Positions 53,679 through 64,000 of a DNA stretch of 64,000 nucleotides are shown here, piece after piece; the stretch's first letter is position 1; each line of letters opens with the position of its first letter. The DNA comes from Utricularia gibba (taxonomy: Eukaryota > Streptophyta > Magnoliopsida > Lamiales > Lentibulariaceae). A model generated the notes under the pieces. It searched no databases. It was not told the DNA's origin and saw only the letters and a list, made by a program, of their open reading frames with translations. The stretch is taken from assembly GCA_002189035.1 (NCBI GenBank), contig CM007989.1:7235501-7299500 (forward strand), in the 5' to 3' direction. A program made the translations under genes and the position numbers.

Positions 53679-55220
53679 ATGCTTCGATTTTCCCCCTTTC
53701 ATTTGCTCACTTCAACTAACCTCCCGATTCTCGCAGTTCGTAGTCAATCACTGCGTTTCCAAAGGATGGAGACCCAAAATCCCGATCGGCCATGCAAGCA
53801 CCCCTATTATCAAAATCCGAAGGTTAACGAATTTCAGAAAGTAATGCGCTCAGAATCCATTGGTGAGTCGGAATGCTATTCGGGGGTCTGGAAATGTGGG
53901 TTTTCTTTGTCCATTGCAAGGAAGTGAATTTTGCGGTTGGAGTGCAGATGGTTGGGACAAGTGCTGGGAACAAGGGGTCACGCCTTGGGATTTGGGAGGC
54001 CCGACGCCAGTGCTTGTTCACCTTCACAACGTAGGATCACTTCCCACAGGCGCAGCCCTTATCCCTGGGTGTGGAAGTGTGAGTTTACGTCAATTCGCTA
54101 CAGTGACTTATGCTCCAAAGCAACAGCTTCCGTGTTCTTTGTTTGATTTTTCTGATTGTTCTTCCACTGGACTAGTCTTTTTTTTTTTTTTTTTTGTCAT
54201 CCTAATCATTATGTAAATTTTTTTCAAATTGATAATCTCCACCTTTGAACACACCATTCGTTGCTGCAGGGGTATGATGTTGCGGCAATTGCATGTGCTG
54301 AGCGCCATGTTATAGGTTTAGAAATTTCAGAGAATGCTTTGCAAAAGGCTTCAGAAGTAAGAGAATAGTTTCCCCTCCAGTTTATATAGCTGAAGTTATA
54401 CCTGGTTCTCTCTTTTGTTCATATCTATCCGGATTGTGTTTGGGAAATAAATTTGGTGATCTTTGATATGTAGTTGCACTCTAGGTCTCCAAAGGCCAAG
54501 AATTTCTCGTTCATGAAGGCAGATTTCTTCACTTGGGATTCAGCTGAATTGTTTGACCTTATTTTTGACTACACGTAAGTTTTCCACACAAACTCCAAAA
54601 TCAGCTTCCTGAATTGTCATCAGCATGCAAGATTACAGTAGAGATCCGCAGGTTTTTCTGTGCTATCGAACCAGAGCTAAGATCACTATGGGCAGCAAAA
54701 ATGCGTGATCTTCTAAAGCCAAATGGAGAACTCATTACATTAATGTTTCCGGTTCAGCAAGACTTATATATAATTGTGTCTCTAACATGCGATTTTGTAT
54801 CTTTGGGTTACCTTATGCTCATGTTCTTTTCTTGCAGATAGATGATCATGAGGGCGGGCCCCCATACAAAGTATCTGTTGCCGAGTAATGTCTACGTTTG
54901 CCTCAGTGCATTCATCTTTTAAAGATCTTACCTTTTTTTTCACATATTTGTGGAACTGCTAAATGTTTACTCCCTTCATGCGTAGTTATGAAGAAGTGTT
55001 ACATCCCCTGGGTTTTAAAGCAACCCTTATTGCAGATAACGAGTTGGCTGTTGCTCCTCGACTGGTTAGCTCCTTAGTGCTATAAATTTGGCATATTCAT
55101 GAAGTCCCTCAGAGAACTTGTTATGAACCAGACCCATGAATGGACCTTTTTTTATCAATGAAACAGGGCAAAGAGAAGTTGGGACGATGGAGACGAGACT
55201 TTGTCCAGTCTTTGATGTGA
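53679..55220 (+). CDS. Thiol/halide methyltransferase, HOL type
   Basis: SAM-dependent enzyme of the HOL (harmless to ozone layer) family that methylates thiocyanate, bisulfide and halide ions. Eight exons: 53679-53862, 53948-54078, 54270-54356, 54474-54574, 54652-54751, 54838-54884, 54986-55064, 55167-55220; 260 aa. Signature segments are [20 protein letters not shown], the SAM-binding glycine motif [52 protein letters not shown], and the C-terminal [17 protein letters not shown]. The first ATG gives a 29-residue hydrophobic/basic extension before MET of the classical start (METQNPDR), so two N-termini, one perhaps organellar, are possible. Intact. Substrate preference cannot be read from sequence. 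Confidence 0.92.
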
Positions 55221-55475
55221 TCAGTGATCAATACTGTGGTGAGATCAACACTTCAAGGATAGAACTTGTTGTGAACCAAATAAATCGTGGGAACAAGTGA
55301 AACACTTGAATGCTCATTGCCCGATGCCTAAAAGATAAGAGTGCATTCGAATAACTTGTTTTTGTAATACCACATTTTCTGGAATACATAAGCGTTCCAA
55401 ATTAAAGGATGGAGAATAGTGATCTCCACATAAGCACAAAATCACGCTTGAAAGCTGAAAAGGCATCACATGAAT

Positions 55476-57068
55476 CTATTGGTAAGATGGTGTTGTAGCC
55501 TTTGTCATCGGCAGTGATAGGAAGGAATCAAAGCTCATATCTCCAACTGATTTCCGGTGCAGAAGCTTCTCTGGCCTCCTGTTTTGTGTTTCTCGAAAAG
55601 AGAATCTGTTCTTCTCCATATCAGCCTCCTCATTATGACCATTCTCTCTTGCTTTAGCCCGAGATGAGGCCGTATGTATCATGTAACTCGGTGTTAAAGA
55701 CACTGGACAACTTGAGAAACTCTCATCATCTCTCAATGAGGGATTGTTCCTCGCACTGCCAATCGTGCTTCTTCTGTGCTGTGAGGTATCTTGATTAGGT
55801 GTCTTCCTTGAGATCAGTGACTCATTTTGTGGACAGTTTTTTGGAAAACTTGATGATACATTTCTTGTTATCGTGGCAGCAGATGAAGGTAAATGTGACT
55901 CGAGCCAATTCCACCACTTGGGATATCCATTAGATTTAAGCTTCTGATGACCTCGTATACATGCTTGATTAGCCTGGACATGGATAGCTAGTTGCTCTAA
56001 ATTTTCGGGTTTATGAGTTTAAATCCCCGAGCTAATTCTGAGGCACGGCTCAGTTGAGGAACATGGAAGTTTCAAGAGATGAGCTTACCTTGTGGGATTG
56101 TGAATATGCAATGGCTCTTTCTCTTTTCACTGTGGCCTCCTTTTTTCTCCATGATCTCAGTTCTTTTTCTTCTTTGGACAACAGGCTATCATCCCAGTCC
56201 CCCTGCTGGTCATAATTTGAAGGAAATATTTAGTTAGGAATACGTTTTCTTGCACTCAAAAGGAAATGCAGAAGACTTACCAGTCTCCTTAAGCTCCATC
56301 TGCCGAGTTTACTACAACTCTCAACTTCCTTGTCATTGTGACTTGGAGGTCGATGACCTTTCTGCTTCCGAACCCTCATCGAATAAATTTGTAGTTGTAT
56401 CCGAATCAAGGTCTGCATTTGCTTCATTGCACTAGCAGCTTGCACCCCAACATTCTGCCCTCTAACAACCCTCTGTAACCTCATCACGGCTCTCATAGAT
56501 CTGGTATTCTTCCTCACCTGCAGCACTGGCATTTTAGTTGTAATCTGCTTAAGGCTTTACTGAACTCCCTGGAAGCTTTCACTTTGTTATGATCTTACCC
56601 TGTAGCCTCTGAACGCAGCCTGGATGTTAGTGGCACAGATGAATCTGGTTCTTGAGCTTGGATCTGTTCCATCAAAAGATGCAGCAGTTTTCACCGGAGA
56701 ACAAGTTGATGAAGGAGCATAGACTCCTTGAGTCGAAAAAGCAGATTCATCTAATGACTCCAGCAGAGAGTCTTTCCTTCTGTTCTTTTCATAAGATTTG
56801 GGAGGCCATATCGACAGCTTATCTGCTTCACCGAATATTTCCTCTATGCCACTCTGCTCTACAGATCCAGGGATCAGTGATCTGGAATTCCCAAAGCCCC
56901 TGATCCCACGGCTGCCTTTCTGGCATGATCCCTGAAGTGAAAAAGATGAACAAAGAATGAACTGAAAGATGTGCATGAGATTTGAAGCACACGTACATCA
57001 GATGTCTTGTTCCTTGAGCCGAAAATGGCACTCCTGAGAGCAGAAAACCACCCTTTTCTTCTTCCCAT
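55476..57068 (-). CDS. IQ67-domain (IQD) calmodulin-binding protein
   Basis: Plant IQD scaffold protein that binds calmodulin and usually microtubules or membranes. Five exons: 57068-56997, 56931-56599, 56517-56281, 56202-56089, 55973-55476; 417 aa. The start MGRRKGWFSALRSAIFG is the family's N-terminal helix. The IQ67 region spans the exon 2/3 junction, the conserved place of an intron in this family: ATNIQAAFRGYR|VRKNTRSMRAVMRLQRVVRG, then NVGVQAASAMKQMQTLIRIQ, supplying IQ and 1-8-14-type motifs. WWNWLESHLP and a C-terminal basic DUF4005-like tail follow. It is convergent with the methyltransferase gene, 255 bp apart. The subfamily cannot be assigned. Confidence 0.9.
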
Positions 57069-58146
57069 TCCTTCAGCATTGAGGCTCAGAAAAAGCAGCA
57101 ACTGCAGTCCACTCACTCCATCCCTGCTTCATCACACCAACCAGACCTCATAATAAGCCTGTAACACAGCAGCTTCATGGTGAATATGAACGCGAAGGCA
57201 CCCCGAGATTGAGAAATGCTCCCCCCGTTCAACCAGAACATGAAGCCAGGCATTATTATAGCTCCCTTGCCAATGAAATGGATGAACCTTGGGAGTGCAG
57301 ATTCGCAGGCCATGATGGCTGCTTGCTTCCTACTTCACTGCCAACTTCACATCCTGTTCATTGAGCTAATCCCATTTTGATACACTGTCACCATTTGCGT
57401 CTCTTTTTGTATATATTGTTGGTTTCATACATTCATTTTATGTTTATCCATCTTTGATCAGGAGACTCCCAAATGATCATCCATTCCGAAATTACCCCAA
57501 ATCATGTTCGATAAAAAGATTTCGTATAAGATTTGCAAAATCATTTTATTTAATCTCATACTTTCCCCTATCTATAATTGATATGGGATTCGCTTAAATT
57601 TGTTTGTCATCCTTCCTTGGATGAGGCCTGACATACACCACTCAATGTATCTTGATCTTGAATCCTGAAGTTTCAACAGTCGGCAGTTGAAAAACGACGT
57701 TGCTCTCATGAAATACTATCTTAGAAGCCACTCTCTGCTTATTCAAGATTGATGACGTGAAAAGGTGATGGATAAGCCTTTCTTCTTCACGTAGAAATTT
57801 AAATAAATGAGTATTTTAGTATAGAAAAAATTAAATTTAAGTTAAATTATCAATTTCATTTATGCAAATGACCTCCGTGTAATGGACCGGCCGACCGGAG
57901 AATGGGGAAGCTTGGAAGCACCACCGCGGCGGTGCTGGCTTCCGCCCACGCAACCGGATGAGGAGGTTGTTGGGTCCGTACTACTTATGAACAAACAAAC
58001 GCAACGAAAGAAAGACGATAATGCAATTGAAAAACTCATGTTTTTGCAGCTTGTCTTAATGACAAAATCTTACGCTTGTATCTAGCGTTTCCAGATCATG
58101 GTGTGTGCATTCGCACCAGCGCCGGCGGCGTTTCTCGGCCACCTCC
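57069..58146. other. IQD promoter and BRX1 3' region
   Basis: 57100-57320 is probably IQD leader. 57500-57860 is AT-rich. A GC-rich island at 57880-57970 can fold into a hairpin (GGAAGC at 57914-57919 pairs with GCTTCC at 57938-57943, with a complementary interior). The 67-codon plus-strand frame from 57882 has no relatives I recognise. Confidence 0.5.
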
Positions 58147-59719
58147 TCATTCTCCCCACATACCTGAGAACTCATCAACCTGAAGAGGATTCGCGAGTTC
58201 ATGCATCTTCCTCCTTGTTTTGGCCTTGACTTTCTTCACATATTTTCCAGCCTTCTTCCTTTTATTCATTGCACGAATCTGTCAAGGAATGAAGTTAGAG
58301 GCCGACTCGCGACAGAATACACATCAGGAGGAAACAAGAGCGCTACTGAACCTGGTTGGGAGACACAAAGAACGGATTCTCGTACAGCGTAGGGCCTCCA
58401 AAGCTTCCACCGAGTATCTTGATGGGGTTCAAACAGAATCTTGGCCCAACCTACAGGAGCCATAAAGAAGACATGGATGCATTGCCTCATTCGTGTAGTT
58501 GTGGGGGATGGTGCACGAAGTGTAGGACAACAAACCTCAACAAGTGTCATCTTCTCCAAATCCATGCGGTCTAGTTTTTGGTCTCCACTAGTAGGGCAGG
58601 ATATCTGTTTCACAGAAATCAGAGTTTCAATGCGTTGAATCTATCTGAGTAAGCGGTGTCGTAAAAACTATCTTTCACCTGGTAGTTTCGAAACCATATG
58701 TGATCATCAGCAATCGAAAAGACAAATACGTGATCATGGTAAGGCTTAGACTTCCTGTGTTCCTTTGGGGTGCCGAAGATCTACACGGTGATAACTTTCA
58801 GCAATGAGAATATGAAAAAAAAAAAAGAATTTAAGGAATGTTCAGTTGATACTCGAAAAGGATTCCTGGAAAACCTGCGTAATCATTTCCTTTAGAACTT
58901 GCCAGTGAGGTTTCTGGTCAAAAGTGGACGAGAAGGTAAGGATCGGACGAGAACCCTTCAGGTGATTCCCAGTAAGTTTCAGTTCTTCCATGGTGTGAAC
59001 TACGACCAAAGAACATCATCCAGTGAGCAGAGTATGGCAGATAGAAAATGAATGAGAAAGCATAATAGAATGAAAAGGAGTACCCGCATTAACCAAAAAC
59101 TTGACCGAGGGGCCACCTGGATTCTTCACCATCCATAAATAGAGATCCTTACCCTTCCTACACTGTTGAATGATAACATTGGTCACTTAAAGATATCATC
59201 CATAAGACTAACATGAAAAGAAAACTTGGGAAAGATCTTAGGCACTGACCTCAAAAAATAAACATGAAGATGCACCACTAAGCTCCACAAGTTCATTTAA
59301 AGCAGCGCCTTTACTCTCCTTTGATTCAACCTTGTTGTCCTTCTTACAGTGAGGAATAAGGCTGATCATATTCAACATCAAATGCCGGTACCTACATGCA
59401 TTTGAAGGAAACAGAACATGATGAAAACTGGGCACATGTAAAAGCTATTATACAAGGCATCTCAAAGTCAAAATTACACCTAATTAAAAGCAACTATTAG
59501 CACAAGAAGGTCGAACCTGAAAGATATGCGTCGGGAACAAGTGATCAAGACTTTCTCCTTGTTCCGAAACCCAGATGGCGATGCAACTTGCTGTTCAGAA
59601 TTTTCATCGTCCTTTTTGAATCCAAGTAAAGTCCTCTTGGGTCTCTCTGGAGCATTATCCTCCTTATTCACAGTAGCAGCAGCAGGCACCACTTCACTGT
59701 GCTTTCTCTTTTTACCCAT
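58147..59719 (-). CDS. BRX1: Ribosome biogenesis protein BRX1
   Basis: Nucleolar Brix-domain protein required for 60S pre-ribosome assembly. Eight exons: 59719-59517, 59391-59250, 59162-59084, 58999-58875, 58780-58679, 58604-58536, 58450-58352, 58278-58147; 316 aa, all phases consistent. The N-terminus is basic (MGKKRKHSE). The Brix domain includes KVLITCSRRISFRYRHLMLN, CRKGKDLYLWMVKNPGGPSV, GSRPILTFSSTFDQKPHW, DHVFVFSIADDHIWFRNYQI and RFCLNPIKILGGSFGGPTLY. The C-terminus is KRKKAGKYVKKVKAKTRRKM and then ANPLQVDEFSGMWGE. Long overlapping frames in exons 6-7 are chance read-through of introns. Intact. Confidence 0.95.
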
Positions 59720-60957
59720 CCTAGCAACTACATCGGAAACTAAAATTCAAAACAGCAGAAAGGAAAACAACAAAAAAACAAGACAAGACCCCGATCAGTT
59801 GGGTTATGAGAGAAGCCATGTAAACAGGCATCCCAGATACCAAATTCCGATGACTTTATTTCCCCCCGGAACAACAAATAATCCAAAACATAAAGCATCA
59901 CCATGTGCAAAACTCGTAAGGAAAAAAGAAGCTTCAAATGCTTGAAAATATTTTGAAGTCAAAACATCCATGACCATTATCACGAATAATTTACGCATAT
60001 TCCATTGTTTTGAATCGAGGCAAGTACCCAGCATATCTTCTGTTTACCAATTCCTCGAAAAAAAACAAGAAAAGAAAAACATTTGACGAAAGTTCTTACT
60101 TCTATTCCTGGGATTCCGGGATCCGACTGAAAGACCTAAACTCAATCGAGAGTTCCTCCTTTCAAAACCCTTCCTACTTCCGACAGCGCGACATAAACCC
60201 AAAGGAGATAGATGTCCTCCCTCCAAAACCCTAATCCCAATCTATTTTATACCTTTGTACAATTTACACATCTACCCTACATTTGTTGTAATATTCGATT
60301 TTGGACCCCAACTGTTTGTAACCCTTACTTCCAAGTTCCACCCCCATCCGCCATATCGAAATCCATTATCTACTATTTTTATGATATTCTAGATTCATTA
60401 AATAAAAAATATTTTTTATCCTCATTTTACTAGATTGAATATTACGAAAAGATTATCCTAACACATAGTTGTTACATCGAATGAGTAAATATAAATAGCT
60501 ATATTCATCTTCGTTTATTTAAATTTATAAACCAGTAAATTTATTCGTATTTGAATAAAAATTTGTCCAAATTTTATTATGAGTGATTTATAGATTTATT
60601 TATTTGATCGAATTTATTTATGTTCATTTTATTTATATTATTTAAATAAAATAAATGATTTTAATCGGGCAACGGTCGTCCGCGTCGGGACAAAAGATGT
60701 TGCCAATGGGCTGAGCCCAAATAGTTTCAAAAGCGTACATCTCATTTCCACATTGGCGGAACGCAATGGCCCACAATCGGCTGTTGTGTCTTATTCGCAC
60801 GTTGCCAGAACACAATGGTTCGCAATCGGGTGGTTCTGAATAGAACACGTGTACGGCCATCTTGAAGCCCATTTTGTTGTGTGTCCGTTGAGCGTCGTCT
60901 ATAAGAAGAGAATCGTAGAATGAACACGCAGCAATCAGGAAGACCGGAGGTTCAATA
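59720..60957. other. BRX1 leader/promoter and UGT promoter
   Basis: 60340-60660 is strongly AT-rich. 60750-60840 holds an imperfect direct repeat (units near GGCGGAACGCAATGGCCCAC and TGCCAGAACACAATGGTTCG). No gene supported. Confidence 0.5.
60896..60902 (+). promoter_or_regulatory. Putative TATA box of the UGT gene
   Basis: The motif CTATAAG lies about 60 bp before the ATG at 60958, a plausible distance for a short leader. Sequence-only suggestion. Confidence 0.4.
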
Positions 60958-62380
60958 ATGGAGGCAACGCCTCACGTATTCGCCGTCCCTTTTCCTCTGC
61001 AAGGCCACCTGAACCCCATGATTCACCTCTGCCGACTGCTAGTTTCCCGGGGAATCCGTGTAACTCTCCTCGTAACCAGCCTCGTGAAGGTGCCATCGGA
61101 AGGAGTTGTCAATCAGATCGAAATCGAAACCATCCCTGACGTCGAATTGACACCGGATGAAGATTCAGATCCGCTCGAGATGTTCTTCAAGTCCTACGAG
61201 GCTTCAATTAGAAGAAGCTTTCCGAGAATCCTCGATAAGTACAGAGACACCGGTGTGAAGGCGGTTATCTACGATTCGGTGAGTTCGTGGGTCCTGGAAT
61301 TGGGTCATGATGAAGGAATTAAAGGTGCGATACTCTTTACTCAGCCGTGTGCAGTTTGCGCTGTATACTACCATGCCTTACACCGGAATTTGGAGACTCC
61401 GGTGGATGGCGCCGCAGTGGTTAGGTTACCCTCGCTGCCGGAACTACGAGGCTCGGAGTTGCCGTCGTTCGTGTACGATACGACGACGTATCCGATTCTC
61501 TTCAAGTGTCTCGTGGAACAATTTTCCAACTATGAGAAGGCGGACTGGCGCCTGTTCAACACTTTTGATGAGTTCGAGCAAGAGGTGAGTTCTTCTTCAA
61601 TACCACTGTTAAGTTAGAACGGCCTTTGACTGTATTCTGCTTGTCGTCTGTCGCAGATATTACAGTGGCTGTCTACCAAAGGGCGCATCCACGCCGTCGG
61701 CCCGACGGTTCCGTGTCTCTACGAAGACAAGCCATCACAGTGGAAGAGTGACCACGGCCTGACCCTTGCTTTCATCCCCTCTTCCGATGACTCCTGCATC
61801 AAATGGCTCGACCAACAGCAGGATAACTCGGTCGTCTATGTCTCCTTCGGAAGCTTGTCGCAAGTATCGGAAAAACAGATCCAGGAAGTTGCTCAAGGGC
61901 TTGCCATGTCCGGTGTCACTTTCTTGTGGGCGGTAAGGGACAGCGAGCAAGGAAAGCTCCCTCCTGATTTCAGACCGGATAACGATCGCGGTCTCATCGT
62001 GAACTGGTGTCCGCAAGCCAGAGTACTTGCGCACCGCGCGGTGGCTTGCTTTGTTACCCACGGTGGATGGAATTCGATTCTCGAGGCGGTTTCTGTTGCG
62101 GTGCCGATGGTGGTACTTCCGCAATGGGCCGATCAGACGATGAACGGGAAACTGATCGCGGATGTTTGGGGGTTGGAGTTCGCGGCAATGGTGATATGAA
62201 CAGTGTTACTGATGCAGAGGAGGTGGCTGCTCTGATCGGAGATGTTCTGCACGGGATAGAGCAGCAGAGATGCGAAAGAATGCCCATAGATGGAAGAAGG
62301 CTGCATCGGAAGCGGTTGCTCCCGGAGGGAGCTCCGAGTTGAACCTGACTCACTTCGTTAATGGCCTCCGAACCTCATGA
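60958..62380 (+). CDS. UDP-glucosyltransferase, UGT74-like (frame broken by two 1-nt gaps)
   Basis: Family 1 glycosyltransferase. The UGT74 group commonly glucosylates carboxyl groups of hormones and phenolics. Two exons: 60958-61584 and 61657-62380; 450 aa after allowing for two missing bases. The N-terminal sugar-acceptor half has the catalytic His in HVFAVPFPLQGHLNPMIHLC. The PSPG box runs WCPQARVLAHRAVACFVTHG, GWNSILEAVSVAVPMVVLPQ and WADQ, ending in Gln (UDP-glucose preference). After DVWG the frame stops at 62199. A missing G in the run 62168-62172 recovers VGVRGNGDMNSVTDAEEVAA, and a missing G at 62253-62255 recovers the tail AEMRKNAHRWKKAASEA with stop at 62380. Exon 2 plus two bases is exactly divisible by three. 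Pseudogene or consensus error. Confidence 0.88.
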
Positions 62381-62804
62381 TCCACATTCCATCGACACTC
62401 TTAGCTACCATTCATCATAATTTATGGATCGCTATGATTCTAAGAGATCCATCAAAAATACAATATCAATATTTAAAAGTCAATTATGTTGATATATGAA
62501 CATCTAATCTTAATGTCATAGGTTCGATCTGCTCACATGTGAGCAACTAGAACCTTTGGGGATTCGATTTGCATCTTTCGAATATTCAATTCGATATAAT
62601 AAATTATACAATATATGTATTCATATTTCAATTAGTATCATTTCATATAAACTAATTAAAATAGATTTCATCTATTATTCCACATCTCTTATACAACACT
62701 AAATTTCCAACAATTCATCACTACCGTAATAACAACAAATCTTTTATTTCATCAATGGCGTTGGCGTGGCACAGAATCGAACAAGTGTCTGTAGAGCGAG
62801 CACT
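62381..62804. other. Convergent spacer between the UGT and chitinase genes
   Basis: Mostly AT-rich (62440-62750), both 3' UTRs, nothing else recognised. Confidence 0.5.
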
Positions 62805-63694
62805 CTAGCATCGGAGATTCGTTCCCGGGTCGACTTGAAGGTAATTGCAGTACTGCGTGTAATACTCCACTCGGGAAGTCACGGTGGCCGGATTAGCGCC
62901 GTCGCACTCCAGCTGGCCGTTAATCGCCCGGATCGTAGCTCCGAAGCCTCGCCCGGAGACGATTGGCTGATGGCAGTTGTTCATCCAGTACCACAACGCC
63001 GTTCGGAAAGAGACGACGTTGTTGGTAGCCACGGTCTCCGGCTCGTTGAGCCCATCGAACCCGATGCTCTGCCCCGCCGGCCCGTAGTTGAAGTTCCACG
63101 ACAACTGTATCGGCCCCCTCCCGTAGTACCCCTTGCCGGGGTTGCAGGGGTACTGCGTGTTCGTCTCGTCGCAGTAGTCGCGTGATGGCCCATTGATCTC
63201 CTCTATGTAGCAGAAATCTGCCCCAATAAATGCAAATCATCAGCAAAAATAGAGACAATAATATATTTTGTGCTTGAAGGGTGAAGGAACTCACGTCCAG
63301 TCTCGTGGGTGACCTGCGCGAAGAAGGCGGCGATCTCGCGCCTCGAGTCGTCCGCCGATCCAACGGTTCCGAACTGCGGATAATAGTTAACCGCCTGAAG
63401 AAACGCCTCTCGGGTGTAAAACCCCCGCCCGACGCAGCTCTGATCCGCCTGGTTCAGAATACTGTTGAAGAAATCGTTGGTGACGATGTCCGCCACGACG
63501 ACGCCGTTGGACGCGGGCGGCGCATTGCAGGGACCGCTCTGGCATCCTTGGCCGCAGTACTCGTCGGTGGTTCCGCAGTAGCCCCAGCGGCTGCAGCACG
63601 CGTCGGAGGAGCAGCCGCAGTTCTGGGCGACGGCAGCGAGCAGTAGCGCGGAGAAGACGAGCACGAGGAAGGCTGGAACCTGCGCAGCCGCCAT
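62805..63694 (-). CDS. Class IV chitinase (hevein domain + GH19)
   Basis: Secreted endochitinase that cleaves fungal chitin, or arabinogalactan-type substrates in embryogenesis (EP3-like). Two exons: 63694-63295 and 63217-62805; 270 aa. The signal peptide is [20 protein letters not shown] short hevein-type chitin-binding domain with eight-Cys spacing follows ([20 protein letters not shown], then [12 protein letters not shown]), next a small hinge and the GH19 domain. The catalytic Glu is in [13 protein letters not shown], the motif completed across the intron. Later blocks are [20 protein letters not shown] and [14 protein letters not shown]. Loop deletions relative to class I and the total length mark class IV. 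Exons are GC-rich compared with the AT-rich flanks. A TATA-like motif lies 40 bp upstream. Intact. Confidence 0.94.
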
Positions 63695-63733
63695 TTGAAT
63701 CCTGAGGAACCGGAAGACGAAAACACGGCATCA

Positions 63734-63739
63734 TTTATA
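63734..63739 (-). promoter_or_regulatory. Putative TATA box of the chitinase gene
   Basis: TATAAA on the minus strand, 40 bp upstream of the ATG at 63694, the only such motif close by. It would give a very short leader. Confidence 0.45.
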
Positions 63740-64000
63740 GGTACCCACTGAGAATAGAATAGTCAACGACGGTAGATGAAAAGTAGAAGCGCGTATTAGT
63801 CGCCGTCCGCCGTGTGCAACCCGTTCTCCTCCAACTTTCTCTCCTCCACAGGAGCAGTTGAACTTCTTTTTCTTTGCATTCATGGAGCAATTACCGGATA
63901 TGCCCATCAAACATGCGACACTTGTACGCCCTACCAAGAGAATTAATTTAATGCGTTCCAATCTGCCCCTGTGATTAAATATTTTGACCAGGTAAAGTCA
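63740..64000. other. Chitinase upstream region, window edge
   Basis: No coding feature is supported in the last 260 bp. Presumed promoter. Confidence 0.45.

Noticed and set aside
57113-57313. Hydrophobic 66-codon minus-strand frame upstream of the IQD gene
   Set aside because: Located in the expected IQD leader, not in frame with it, and without recognisable relatives.
57882-58085. 67-codon plus-strand frame in a GC-rich island
   Set aside because: Low-complexity coding, no relatives recognised, and the island is better explained as a hairpin-prone 3' flank of BRX1.
58266-58613. 115-codon minus-strand frame spanning BRX1 exons
   Set aside because: It reads through introns. Spliced exons 6-8 reproduce the canonical BRX1 sequence in other frames.
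60958-63694. Possible biosynthetic or defence gene cluster (UGT beside chitinase)
   Set aside because: Only two unrelated genes in convergent orientation, with no co-pathway partner in the window.

Overview
This is a gene-dense stretch of nuclear DNA from a flowering plant. The evidence is GT-AG introns in almost every gene and plant-only families: FPA, a plastid sigma factor, B-box and group I bZIP regulators, a SIP aquaporin, CLC-e, ALF4, IQD, a UGT74-type glucosyltransferase and a class IV chitinase. Exon structures and protein identity look eudicot-like, but I cannot name the species. About 21 protein genes lie in 64 kb. Introns and spacers are short, and AT-rich spacers separate GC-richer exons.

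Layout. 0.7-8.0 kb: MKK6-type MAP kinase kinase and SEC23 (both +). 8.4-9.7 kb: a decayed 2-isopropylmalate synthase fragment next to a hAT-like non-autonomous transposon, which ends about 200 bp before a fructokinase (+). 11.9-18 kb: BBX24/25-like B-box protein (-), RPB11 RNA polymerase subunit (+), PosF21/RF2a-like bZIP (-). 18.4-28.6 kb, all minus: FPA, plastid sigma factor SIG1, MAEA/GID9-like E3 subunit. 28.8-36.1 kb: DUF4504/C1orf74-like (+), RNF10-like RING protein (-), TMEM45/DUF716-like membrane protein (-). 36.5-46.2 kb: monofunctional aspartate kinase (+), SIP1 aquaporin (+), CLC-e (-), organellar EMAPII-type tRNA-binding protein (-). 47.1-59.7 kb: ARP7 (+), ALF4/glomulin (-), HOL-type thiol/halide methyltransferase (+), IQD protein (-), BRX1 (-). 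61.0-63.7 kb: UGT74-like (+) and class IV chitinase (-).

The genes are mostly independent housekeeping or regulatory loci, not one pathway. Neighbours form close tail-to-tail pairs (for example SIP1/CLC-e and ARP7/ALF4) and close head-to-head pairs with likely shared promoters (MAEA/DUF4504 and ALF4/HOL). I found no tRNA, rRNA or CRISPR array and no convincing undescribed system.

The most striking anomaly is technical or evolutionary. Six otherwise intact conserved genes carry, between them, nine single-base deletions, eight of them in short G/C runs. Splice phases independently require the missing bases. Consensus error is the simplest explanation, and it matters to anyone using these gene models.
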